Shown one piece after another: positions 32,301 through 43,272 of a stretch of 64,000 nucleotides of DNA; within the stretch, counting starts at the first letter, position 1, and each line of letters starts with the position of its first letter. This DNA is from Rhynchospora pubera. Taxonomy: Eukaryota > Streptophyta > Magnoliopsida > Poales > Cyperaceae. The translations under genes were made by a program, and so were the position numbers. The notes beneath the pieces are model-generated. The model was not told where the DNA came from. It saw only the letters and a program-made list of their open reading frames with translations, and did no database searches. The DNA is taken from the NCBI GenBank assembly GCA_028095005.1, contig JAMFTS010000050.1, forward strand, positions 92,991 through 156,990, given 5' to 3'.

Positions 32301-34754
32301 AATAGGAAGCTGTAGGTCTTAAATTGTACAATCCTAATTGTTCCTTACCATTACATAATGCTTCTGATTTTACAATTTTTTTTGTGTATTCAATTAATAG
32401 CCTTTTTCCCCGGATTCTTGCAGGTCTGCCCATTTCAAATTTTCAGATTAATATTTTGTCCTTTTGGGTTCTATGTTGCTATGCATGCTTTATTTCTCAG
32501 GTAATACTTCCTCAGCTCAGTTGTAATTGTCCATATCTTTTGTTGTGGTCATTTTTTATCTTTATAATTGTGTTTTTTACTGCCAAAGTTATGGATATCT
32601 GCATGTGCTTTAAGATTATCAGTTAATACGAACTAGGCCATGCATTTGCTTCGTAGATGAATTTAGATTAAATTTACTGGTCCTATTTTTTTTTTGGTTC
32701 AGTTGATTTATTATGACGATCAATCAGCCATGGTAGGTCTTGATGCATGGAGAAAGGTTATATGTTGTGTAGGGCTATTACTGTCAGGTAATTTCTCTTT
32801 TGCTTGCTATATGTTTTGTGAAAATCATCAAAATGGATCAAAACATGACAGATCGTACTTCATCTATTGTTGAATTGTTGCTACATCGTTAGAAAAAAGA
32901 AAATATTTTCTTTTTACCCCTGATCGACTATTCTTATTAGTTGCCTGGACTACTCTTAAAATTAGCTCTTAACAATGTGATACATTAGTTATAAGTGTCA
33001 AAGAACTTTATATGAAATAACAAAAATATTTACTGAGATTCAGATATAGTGTAGTTTACAGCTCAAGAGGAGGTATTGAGCCCCACATAAATTCTATTGT
33101 TGATTTTTAGTGCAACTAATGATACTGAGTTTTTAGTGCAGCCCCACATAACTTCTTATATATATATTCAGTTTCGATGTCCATGTGCATTGTTTCTATA
33201 CTGGAAAATGATGCTTATAGCTGTAGTTCATTTTATTTGATTGAATTAGGAGATGTTTATATCAATTTATTTTGTATCTGTTTTTTTTTATTGTAATCCC
33301 ATATATTGAATAAGATCAATGATAATATATACACAATACACCTATATGAGATGGATTAAAAGGACACATGTATAATTTCACTCTTCCTAATTTTGTACTT
33401 CTCTTCTGCCTTTATTATCGAATAAAATAATACACAGATATTGCTTATGTTTGTTTTCTGGATCATCAAAGGTTTACACCATCTGTCCTAACTGTTTTGA
33501 TTATATAACATCTAACAATACTGTGAGGAGTGACATAAGGCATCTAAATGATTGTCAATGCTTGCCGCACTAATAAATAAATGTTCTATATTTTACCATT
33601 TAAAGTATATCTTATTTAATTCTTTTTTATCTTCAATAAATTCATTAGTTAGAAAATCATCCATTATTTTTTATACGTTCTTTCTTTCTTTCTATTTCAG
33701 ATATTGGAGATTTACCTAAGATGACATATACAATGACTTTCATTTTTACAAAAGCTCTGAGGAGCATCAACAGACAACATGTATGTAATAAGTTTATTTT
33801 TTTTTACAAATCACTCCACATAAAAAGATTCTGCTTTCTAAATATGAATGTTATTTCTGTCATGATTTCAAATACATTTTTTGTCTGCATAAATTCAGCT
33901 TTGGAGAAAAAGGCTGAGTCGGTAATCTTACTGGTAAGAATTCCATCAAAGGCATCAAATAGTGGTAATCATACTGGTCTCTAAGAATTCTATATTTCTT
34001 CACTTAAATTAAGCGTATCATATTTTTTTTTTGTTCTGTAGCGATTTGGCCTCTAATATATGTATGATTTTAGTGAAAAAGATTTATCTTCTTTTTTTTT
34101 TTGCAATACCTTAGGGACTTTAGTGAAAATTTGAAAAGGTGCTGATAGCTGGCACAATTTCTCTAGGTATGTTTTCGGGAAAATAAAGTACACATTGATA
34201 TGTTAATTTGAGTTGCATAGCTTGACATTATGTTGGATCTAATTTGGAGTACTTATATTAGATTTTTTTTTTTTTTTGAGATTAAGCGTACCAATATCGA
34301 TATTGCTCTTACCATCCAATTTGTGCTGTTATTTGTTTCTCTCATGAAACATGTAGCTTAACGCATTTTTTTTTCCTAAAGAAAAAAATTGGTGTATGAT
34401 TTTATCATGCGATTCATTTTTTTTACTAATTTTTGTCATCATTCTTTGCTTAATATCACTGGAGTCAATTATTAACTTGAATAAGTAGATCATCTGTAAG
34501 ATATGTACAAAAGATGATTTTTTTTTAGTATATTATAATTATTTACGATATTAAAATTTTTGTTGCTAATATTTGAACTATTTATCTCCATCCATGTACT
34601 CTCTCTCTATTTATATCTGAGAATTTATGCAGTTTATTATTTTAGAGACATGCGGACATTCAAACTTTATTATACTGTGTATGTCAGTATCTCCAAAAAA
34701 ATTGTAAAAATAGGTTAGCATAAGGTTTTAGGCAAAAATAAAAAAGAAGATAGA
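29370..34754. other. Unclassified AT-rich region, possible body of a Helitron
   Basis: No complete gene is supported. Many poly-pyrimidine-AG/GT pairs surround short exon-like stretches (for example 31110-31225, 32141-32220 and 33700-33781), but I could not join them into a known protein. A degenerate word around TTGGTATTTTCTAATTG followed by TCTCTCTCAAGG occurs near 29842, 30028 and 30150. The right end of the region is a Helitron 3' terminus, so part of this DNA may be Helitron cargo with captured fragments. The 5' end was not located. Confidence 0.35.
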
Positions 34755-34780
34755 TCGCGCAACGCGCGAGACTCCGCTAG
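34755..34780 (+). mobile_element. Helitron 3' terminus (hairpin plus CTAG)
   Basis: TCGCGC (34755-34760), loop AAC, and GCGCGA (34764-34769) form a 6-bp GC hairpin. Seven bases later comes CTAG (34777-34780), followed by T. Helitrons end in a short hairpin, then CTRR, and insert between A and T. All of these are met. The element would extend to the left. Confidence 0.65.
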
Positions 34781-37367
34781 TACTTAATTGATTAAGTCTG
34801 AGAACGTTAATTTAAAGTTTGAAAATTCTAAAAATTTTGGAAGAATCAAAAGAATCACACTGCCGTACAGTACTTATTAGAAAGGAAGATCGCGGATAAA
34901 AAACTGTGATGTTAGAGGAACCTAAGATCAATAGAAATTGTCATTCTAAAAATTAAATTCAAAGACTGTTAATTATTAACCCGGATGCACAATTGGAGTG
35001 ACTCTAGTATAAATACCAGGGAATATTCCCTCTAGAGTGGCAAAAACACAATTTTGAAGATTTCGGGTGGCACAAACAAAATTGCCCATTTTTTTATTCT
35101 ATCAGACAAGATCAGTTTAGCGCATATGAGATGTTGGGGATGCCACGATGGCATTGACATGTACATGCCACGGGGCCGTCAATACCAACTCTTTCTTGCA
35201 TGGCGGTTTCGACACTGAGCTCGATCCACTAAGGTATAAACAAGGCAGTATAATCGCTTGAGATACAACACTGAGCTCGAACCAGTGTTATAGCTCAGTA
35301 ATTATACTGTCTTCTCTTACTTGCATGGCGCTATCAACACTGAGCTCGATCCAGCGCTATGCGGCGACAGTTATTCTCGCGCTGGTGTTGTGCCAGGTGC
35401 AGATCTATCGGACCTGGTCACTTGGATCCCCGCCAAGCCCAATTTTCCCTCCCAGGAGCGATCTAGCAATGCTAGCAGGTGTAGCTTGAGCAACACAAAG
35501 GAGAAAGGTAGGGGTTCACCTCATCTCTAAACACACGAATCTCAAGGTTACCTCCGCCCCATTTTCAGGTCAGATTACTCCTGAATTGGATCATTTAGTG
35601 ATTGACTGCCGGAATGAATGCATTTAATCGATTTTCTTAAAATTGGGTTGCTGGGAGTTGATCAGAAGGCATGGGTTAGATACTTAGATACTTGGATTAG
35701 ATGAAATGATTAAGTGATGTCGTTGTTTCCTTTTTATCTTTCTTTATGGTGGATCCAAAATTGTGGACTTAGATTTATAGTTCTCTTATTAAATCTTTCT
35801 TGGCTAACTACTTCTCCTTTTCATGTCTTTTCTTTGTAGTTTGCTATTCTCTTTCTTAGTTGTTACTCTTTCAAAATTACTGAATTCATACATAGGCAGT
35901 GCATTTTAATTTTTGTTTATGAGTTTATTACAATCTGCACTCATTGGATGACCCCTTTCAATAAGACGGGAAGGTACTATACAAGTTCTTTTCTCAAAAT
36001 TTTATAAAAAGAATTTATGAATTGCTATCCAAAGTAGCCACTGGGTGAGAGATATCTCTCATGCTTTTCTTTTTTATTATGCTGTAAAATTTATAATATA
36101 ATTAAATTCCTCTCAAATGTTGCCAATTAGCTTATATTGAGGGACATTAGAGAGTGGCGCCTCAAAAAATATATTGAGGGACATTAGAGAAGATTCACAG
36201 GCAAGTAGCGCTACAAAAAAAAAAGACTATTTACGAATCCAAGCGAAGCAGATCAGAAAAGGTACGGCTGTGACATTCTGTCCAATCTTGCATTCTCATG
36301 TTTTCTGACAAAAAATATAGCACTGGAAAATATATGACACAAATGATGGCTTTCTTTCGTACTGGTCCGGAAAAGCTCAGGACATTAACCAGCACCTTGC
36401 ACCAACCAATATAGCAAAATAAGTCAGGAAAGAGCCGCTTTCAGAAATCAAGCATGGCACCAACCAAAGCAGGACTCCATCCCGGTACAGAGTAGTAAAC
36501 TATCCCACTATGTTGGTAACAGCTTGCTTAGCACAAGACATGTACACATTTATATGCTTAAATCCAATATCAATAATGATATTATGCATTCTTTTCAGTG
36601 ATCATGTTTGAAAGAGCATATGCTATTTTGAAGCAGGCACAGTTTGGGACACATTTTGGGAACAATGGAGTGTACCTCTCCTCTTGCTGATGAACAAGCA
36701 ACATTTTGTATGCTATGTCATGTGATAGTTTTTAGCATTACTCATAAGAGAACAAACTACTTAGCCTAGCTATTTATGAACCGCCTAACGTAGCTTATGT
36801 GTTGTTTATAGAGTTTCAGCTCCATCAAATGCTCCGCAAAAAAAAATATAATGGATCATTATTGTTAAAAATTATAATTGCTTACTAACAAGCTCTGGTA
36901 TAATATCCTATGTCTAACACATGCACAATTATCTATGCCCATGTATGTTGTTCTATGTGTAATTATTTATGCTCGTACATATAATGTTCTTCTATATTTA
37001 TCGTAGATCGTTTCTATCTCTAATGTAATGTTATGTGTGTATTTATCTATGATCATGTAATGTTCTATGTCTGAGGTCTGTTGATGATTGGATTAGTGCA
37101 TTAGTGTATTAGTTATGGAAATGCAAAGACAATAGCTTCGGAAAAAAGATGCATGTGAGCCAGAATGTCGCAACCACTAATTTTTAATTAGTATGGATCA
37201 GCCACTGATGCATGTGATGTAATAGCTATGGTAAAAATACTTTGCTCTTTTGACTTGCTCTTATAACACAGTATCAACCACAAATTTTTACAGCACATGA
37301 TTAGAGTTAACTAATTAAAATACAAGCAATTTACTTAGCAAAACAATAATGCTTCAGGTTAAGCTTC
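34781..37367. other. Unclassified region between two Helitron ends
   Basis: No gene is supported. At 35214-35356 the word CACTGAGCTCGATCCA (one copy with AACCA) occurs three times. An open stretch at 35321-35527 has no recognisable domain. The right end is a second Helitron terminus, so some of this DNA is probably Helitron sequence. Confidence 0.35.
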
Positions 37368-37396
37368 CATCGAGCGAAGCGCGATGCTTTAGCTAG
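37368..37396 (+). mobile_element. Second Helitron 3' terminus
   Basis: CATCGAGC (37368-37375), loop GAA, and GCGCGATG (37379-37386) pair with one mismatch. Six bases later comes CTAG (37393-37396), followed by T. It has the same orientation as the terminus at 34780, but the stem sequence is different, so it is a different Helitron family. Confidence 0.6.
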
Positions 37397-38299
37397 TTTT
37401 CTTCATATCCGCCTGTGTATGTTGTGTATACTATTCGAACCTAACAGCGCTGTAGCAATTCAAAAGCAAAACTACAAAAGCAAAAGGGGAAAAAAAACGT
37501 GGCAACATTAACACCACGGTACCCAACATTAACCGCCGTATCTATCCATGTTACTTTTCTAATTTCTCTTCAAGTCATATCCGTATTCTTTTTCTTTTTT
37601 TGTGGTTGGATGGCAAAATGTCACACCAACGGAATGTAATTTTGATATTTAAATGGCTATGGAATTTTTGATATATAAATGTTTTCTTTCTTGAGAACTA
37701 GTTCTTGGTCTAGTGGTAAAGAGCAAATATATCTTTTTAATTTAAAAATAAATGGGTGGCTTAGACCTCCAATTTATCTTAAAAAAAAAATTCTTTTTCT
37801 TTTTCTTTTTTCCGTTCTCATCAGGTGATCGGAAAAATATATATATAAATGGCTATGAAATTTTGATATCATATTTCCCGTTAATTTCCTATCTACCACA
37901 ATTTGTTAATTTTGAAGAAAGAATAACAACAGTATTTTACCATTAGAGATTGAGGGACGGGGGGGAGGGTATTTTGGTCAATGCGAAAAAATTAGATACG
38001 TAGAGGGATGATTTTATATGGTAAATGTAACAATTTTATAATTTATTTGAATTTAGAGTGACAATTTTAAAAACTCAACTTTGAAGTAGCAATTTTATAA
38101 TTTTCTAACTTTAGTGGCAAAAAACTAATTTTTCCTTCTATTTTATTGAACGTAGTTAAAATTCCTCTGCACACAATTAAACGAAGATTCTCATTTTTCC
38201 GGTTTGGCACGTGTCCGGCCATTGAATTGAACATTCATTATTTTTTTTTAAGAGATTGAATTGAACATTTGGAAACCAATATATATATATATATATAGA
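37397..38299. other. Intergenic AT-rich DNA
   Basis: No gene is seen. A TGGTCTAGTGGTA word near 37707 resembles a tRNA A-box, but no B-box or cloverleaf follows. A TA dinucleotide run lies at 38280-38297. Confidence 0.4.
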
Positions 38300-38692
38300 G
38301 AATGGCTAATGTGCTATAGATGGCATCGAGGGTCCCGTGTCATAGAGTCGTTTTTCGAGATTCAAAATTCAAATGCTCAATTTGAACCATTCAAGTTATT
38401 CACCACATTAAAATATTTTTAGAGACCAAATTTCACATTTTTTTCGAATTTTTTGCTATTTATTATGATATTTTTAAAAAATGTTATAATTGAAGTATTT
38501 CAGACCCTCCAATTTGAACATATCAAAATAAATACCAAAAAAATTAAAAAAATGTAAAATTTGGCCTCCAATGGTATTTCAATATGCTGATCAATTTGAA
38601 CGGTTTGGATTGACCGATTGAATTTCGGATCTTAAAAAAATGTCTCAAAAAAGATATCTATGGTATTGCCATCTATGGCACTTTAGCCCATC
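38300..38692. mobile_element. Fold-back element with long inverted repeats (copy 1)
   Basis: The left end AATGGCTAATGTGCTATAGA matches the reverse complement of the right end (GGGCTAAAGTGCCATAGATGG). Inner arms around 38380-38420 and 38575-38615 also pair. It is non-coding, about 390 bp. The inner arms are distantly like the neighbouring element and the MULE-type MITE at 10699. A target duplication is unclear because the left flank is a TA repeat. Confidence 0.6.
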
Positions 38693-38693
38693 T

Positions 38694-39070
38694 AAAATAC
38701 ACTCTGGTGTACGGATCGTCCTCGTACACCAGAGCCGTTTTTGAAATCCAAAAATCAAACGGTCGATCCGAACCGTTCAACTTGTTCTCCATATTGAAAA
38801 ACTCTCGGAGACCAAATTTTATATTTTTTCGAATTTTTTTGCTATATATTATGATATTTTCAAATTGGAGGGCCTGAAATACTCCAATTGTAGTGTTTTT
38901 TGAAAATATCATAATATATAGCAAAAAAATTCGAAAAATGGTAAAATTTGGTCTCCGAGAGTTTTTCAATATGGAGAATAACTTGAACGGTTCGGATCGA
39001 CTGTTTGATTTTTGGATTTCATAAACGACTCTGGTGTACGGGAGATGATCCATACACCAGAATATATTTT
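38694..39070. mobile_element. Fold-back element, near-perfect 375-bp hairpin (copy 2)
   Basis: The two halves are close reverse complements over about 180 bases: AAAATACACTCTGGTGTACG on the left against AAAATATATTCTGGTGTATG from the right, through to a shared TTTGGTCTCCGAGAG arm. At the left end a nested hairpin has a perfect 12-bp stem (38702-38713 with 38723-38734), and a similar one stands at the right end. A transcript would fold into a long double-stranded RNA. An open frame across it on the minus strand is a by-product of the palindrome. Confidence 0.8.
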
Positions 39071-39585
39071 ATCAATCCACTATATATATATATATTGAGA
39101 ACAAATACTTAATACTTCAATTATCTTCGACAATTAATAGGTCTAAGGTTTATGGGAATCACATTTTCTGCTAACTTTTTATTTAAATCGTTAGATCTAA
39201 TTTCAACGGCTAATAAATGCTCCGTATAGTATCAGATTGATAGGCTAATTTTTTTTTTTTTAAAACTAGATTAAACGATTCGAAAAAAAAAATTAGGTAT
39301 TCTGCCAATCTTTTACTGGCCCGAGGTTTCTGTCCTAGTTCTATTGGGCCGAGCAGGGTCGCAAAGATCACTCACGTTCATGGATCAGGTCCTTATGAAC
39401 GGAGATGGGTTTCAACTTTCAAGTTAAAATATTTAATAGACTGCCTAGTGTCCCCAGATGTCATACACTTAAACAAATTGTACGGTCTCAGACCTTGCCC
39501 ACGGACGAACAAATTCGTATCTTCTGATTCAATCCCGCCCAGCTCTCACAAAACAAACACAAAACAACTAACGAACCGCAACATT

Positions 39586-39603
39586 CCACGTCATCGATCC
39601 GTA
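39586..39603 (+). promoter_or_regulatory. Histone-type promoter element (hexamer plus reversed octamer)
   Basis: CCACGTCATCGATCCGTA matches the plant histone type I element (CCACGTCANCGATCCGCG) except for the last two bases. It lies about 230 bases before the H4 start. Such elements drive S-phase and meristem expression of plant histone genes. A TATA-like AAATAAATA lies at about 39735-39743. Confidence 0.75.
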
Positions 39604-39832
39604 CCCAATAGCAAACTCCATCTACTCCGTCAATTCCGAATCCAACCGCTGTTAATTCACACACCCCGGATCGCTCCTCCGAAAAATTTTCCCTCTCGGC
39701 GCTCAAAACCAAAAACCTAAATCTCCCTCCCAACAAATAAATACTCACATCTCCCACTCCTCCTCGCCATCCCAAATTCAAGTATTCAACCAAAATCAAA
39801 ACATCTCTTTGGCGCTTCTGTAACTTCAAACA

Positions 39833-40144
39833 ATGTCTGGTCGTGGAAAGGGAGGCAAGGGGCTTGGAAAGGGAGGCGCCAAGCGTCACAGGAAGGTGCT
39901 CAGAGATAACATCCAGGGCATCACCAAGCCAGCCATCCGACGGTTGGCGAGGCGAGGTGGTGTGAAGCGTATCAGTGGGTTGATCTACGAGGAGACACGT
40001 GGCGTGCTCAAGATCTTCCTTGAGAATGTGATTAGAGATGCCGTGACCTACACTGAGCACGCCAGGAGGAAGACTGTGACTGCCATGGATGTGGTGTATG
40101 CGCTCAAGCGCCAGGGAAGGACCTTGTACGGGTTCGGTGGTTAG
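39833..40144 (+). CDS. H4: Histone H4
   Basis: An intronless 103-codon frame gives the standard plant H4: [20 protein letters not shown] at the N-terminus, with the usual acetylatable lysines and K20, and GRTLYGFGG at the end. It forms the (H3-H4)2 tetramer of the nucleosome in the nucleus. Lack of introns is usual for plant H4 genes. The coding region is much richer in GC than its surroundings. The promoter carries a histone-specific element at 39586 and a TATA-like run near 39737. No lesion. Confidence 0.98.
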
Positions 40145-41590
40145 ATTTAGGGTTTGAGATTTATGTTTTAGGATAGGTTTTCTGTTTTGGATTGGTTGTG
40201 GCGATCTCCAGGTAGGTAGTAATGGGGTTTTAATGGTAAGGTTTGGGTTAATTTAGGATTAGATGGGACTCTTTGTTGAGATGCAAACACCATTGTAAAA
40301 AGTTTGAAGTCTCATCGTTTGAAAATTTGTGATTGTCATGCCTGGGCTTTTGAGGTTGTTAATGGAAACTTGTTATTATCAGTGTTTCTTGCTGTTTGAA
40401 AATTTAGATATCGGATTTATCAGATTGTTTTTAAGGATTTTATTTACATTTAAGTAAGATCTTTAATATTTTAGGAAAAACTTTCTTAATGTTTGGTCAT
40501 CTCAAGTTAATTCTTGTAAAAATTCAATATATCATTTTTGAGAGAAATTGAAAGTACTACATTTCAAGTTATTTCAAATTGATTGAGGTTTCTGAAAATT
40601 AGCAACCAAAATTCAGCTGCCAAATTTTGTATTAAAACGTAAAAAGAGAACAAATTAAAAGGAAACAGGAAACTCAACCTGAGTGGTGCTAGTCTCTAAC
40701 CTTCCTGAATCATGTACATTAAAAAGGAAACCTGATACCAGGGGGTGCCAAAAACCTCTAAACTGGTACCAGTACATGTACCAATGGGTCCACAAAAGCA
40801 AAAACAGCACTTGTATTACAATTAGAAATTGAAGCATTCAAGTAGTAGTAAAGCATATATAAAAATCCTAAAATTTGACACAAACTACGGAATGTCTTCA
40901 ATCCATGCCTACCAACAATCTCATTGGTTTTTCTTCCATGGCATTGCCAATGCTGCTCAAGAGTCTCTATTATTTATTTAATTTTGAAGAAACAAATCGT
41001 AAATATTCAGAAAGTTTAGATGCAGATGAAAGTTTTGAGTACTAATTTTTATTTAAAAAAAAAACGGGGGTTCAAACATGAGCTACTCCAATGTCGAAAT
41101 TCAATTGATTTATATCATTGTATGGTTCAGCTATGGCTTATTAGAACTTTAGATTCTACCTTACAAAGGAGGAAAAAGGGATTTGATCGAATTTGATTTT
41201 TGATTCATGTAGTAATAAAGTATAAATGATTTTGCTAAATTGTTTAGATTCCTAGTATCGAATTCTGTTACTTGGTGCCAGAGTACAGACCGAATCTCAT
41301 TTTTTCCTTTTGGTACTTGAGAGCGCACTTGGTGTACCCCCACATCCAAATCCCATTCTTATTAGCACCACAGAAATATCAAATTTAATGTCTTTACCAT
41401 CAACAAACAACAATGAACAATTGCTCAAGATATACATGCATTTCTGTATCAGAAAATGTTTATAAAAAGATACCGAACAAAAATGGTGCATTTATGACTA
41501 AGTCCTTATAGATTGGACCGTATTGGTTTCATGGAGTTCAAAATTATTCATATAAACAGATTTGACACATTAAAATTCCTCTAAAAATTA
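40145..41590. other. H4 3' region and intergenic DNA
   Basis: The first 200 bases are the likely H4 3' UTR (T/G-rich). Nothing else is recognised. Confidence 0.4.
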
Positions 41591-42310
41591 GGGTACGTTT
41601 GATTGGAGGTGAAGTTAGAAGCCGAAGTTAGTATTTTTTTGAAGTTACTGGTTGAATTTAGCGAAGTTAGAGATTGTGAAAAATTAGTACTAATTTGAAA
41701 TTAGAGAATATTATTTGGTGTCATATATTAAAGTTAGAGATGAGGAGAATGAATAAAAAAAAATATAATTAAAGTTCATATAATAAAAGACAAAGATTAA
41801 ATTTGATTATAGTAATTATAACTATAATAAAAAACAAATATAATTAAAGTTCATATAATAATAATTATAATAATAACAATAAAACTATTACTATTATGTA
41901 ATTATATTATTTATAAATTTTCTTATCATTGAATTATAATTGCTAAATTAATACTAATTATAATAATTATTACTATATTATAAAAATAAATTATTAAAAT
42001 TAATATGAAAAATATATTATTGTAATTATTATTAGCATCATTAATATAATTACAAAAATAATAATTAATATATTAATTAATTTTTTAATTATTATAATTA
42101 TAATTACTTTTTTATTACAATATTAAATTGTAATATTTTATTATTATTAATAAAAATGAAATTACAAACTTTGAAGGAAGTTTACTAACTTGGCTTCTCG
42201 GTGAGTTACTAAGTTAGAAAGTTAGCACTAACTTGAACTAACCTTGGTATGTTTGGTTAAGTTCTAACTTGAAGTTAGTCTAACTTGGGTCGAACCAAAA
42301 AATGACCTAA
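41591..42310. mobile_element. AT-rich MITE-like element (GAAGTTAG family)
   Basis: The left end GGTACGTTTGATTGGAGGTG is followed by GAAGTTAG words. The right side at 42175-42300 repeats GAAGTTAG, AACTTGAAGTTAG and GGTATGTTTGGTTAAG. The core 41750-42170 is almost pure A/T. The borders are uncertain and a target duplication was not found. A second element may be nested at the right end. Confidence 0.4.
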
Positions 42311-42337
42311 GGTTTAGTCAGTACAAAAGAATTGTCT

Positions 42338-42455
42338 AAGGGGCCGTTTGGATCAAGTGGAAATTTGGGAAATTTCCTATTCTTAGGCATAAATTTATTA
42401 TAAACAATCCAAACTCTTCACAAAATTACACACTTTCTAATATTTTATGCTTAGG
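42338..42455. mobile_element. Fragment of the GCCGTTTGGATC MITE family
   Basis: GGGGCCGTTTGGATC at the start, then an ATTTATTATAAACAATCC and CACAAAATTACACACTT core shared with 47397-47716. The right terminus is missing; LINE-like sequence follows directly. Confidence 0.55.
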
Positions 42456-42760
42456 AATAGGAGGCTTTGCTTGTCAGAGGCTGGCAAGGAGATACTGAAT
42501 TACTGACAATGCATTCTGCTCTGATTTTGAAACCATGGATCATATATTTTTTCAGTGCTCTCAACATCTCATATATAGCAATGGATTTTAGAGCAATTTT
42601 CAAGCTATTGAGCGACTGATAATTTTATTTAATTATGTATTGATCAGACTTATCACTTATGGAATGAGTAGATCAAGGAACATATAGAGCTGCTGCTGCA
42701 ACCAACCAGAGGAGAAGAGTAACATCTGATCAATATGGTGTCTAGTGTCGTAACTGCAAT
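42456..42760 (+). pseudogene. Short LINE remnant (zinc-knuckle part of ORF2)
   Basis: One frame reads FETMDHIFFQCS around 42530-42570, the hallmark of the zf-RVT segment of plant LINE ORF2. Stops interrupt it soon after. It is too decayed to define borders. Confidence 0.45.
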
Positions 42761-43272
42761 CTAGACGTGTCAATATTTGTTCTAGTACACTGCTGTTTGT
42801 TGAACCGATATAACTTTAAACTGAAGATTAAGGTTCACTAGTAACATTTGTATCTTGGGCAATACCAGCACATTAACAGGTCAGGCTTTTATTTTCACAG
42901 TACGAGGATTCTTATCATTGTTGTGTTTGCCTGGGATGATAACTCTGATGTACTATTTTTTGTTGAACAGAAAGTGGTGGAGCTTGATTCCAATTCTTTC
43001 CAGAAGAAAAATTCAACTTTCTGTAAACTAAACTCCGACAATTGTAAGAACGTGATGAAGGAACACAATAGTCAGTAAGGCTTCAGAAAGGAACCAGAAT
43101 TGTCATAGTACGACAATTTCATATCAACACCCAAGTCAGTAACTGTATAATGTATAACATCAAAGCATTCAACTATTAGTACAATTAACATGATATAATC
43201 ATACAACTTGTACATACAATTCACCCTACAAGTAAAAGTACAAGGCTACAAGCAAAACCCTTTTAACCCTAG

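Noticed and set aside
37700..37760. tRNA- or SINE-like A-box word
   Set aside because: No B-box at a proper distance, no cloverleaf and no poly(A) tail.
38673..39053. 126-codon frame on the minus strand
   Set aside because: It spans the fold-back element; its two halves are reverse complements, so the openness follows from the palindrome. No domain.
39488..40060. 190-codon frame on the minus strand over histone H4
   Set aside because: Antisense shadow of the GC-rich H4 coding region and promoter; no domain or own signals.
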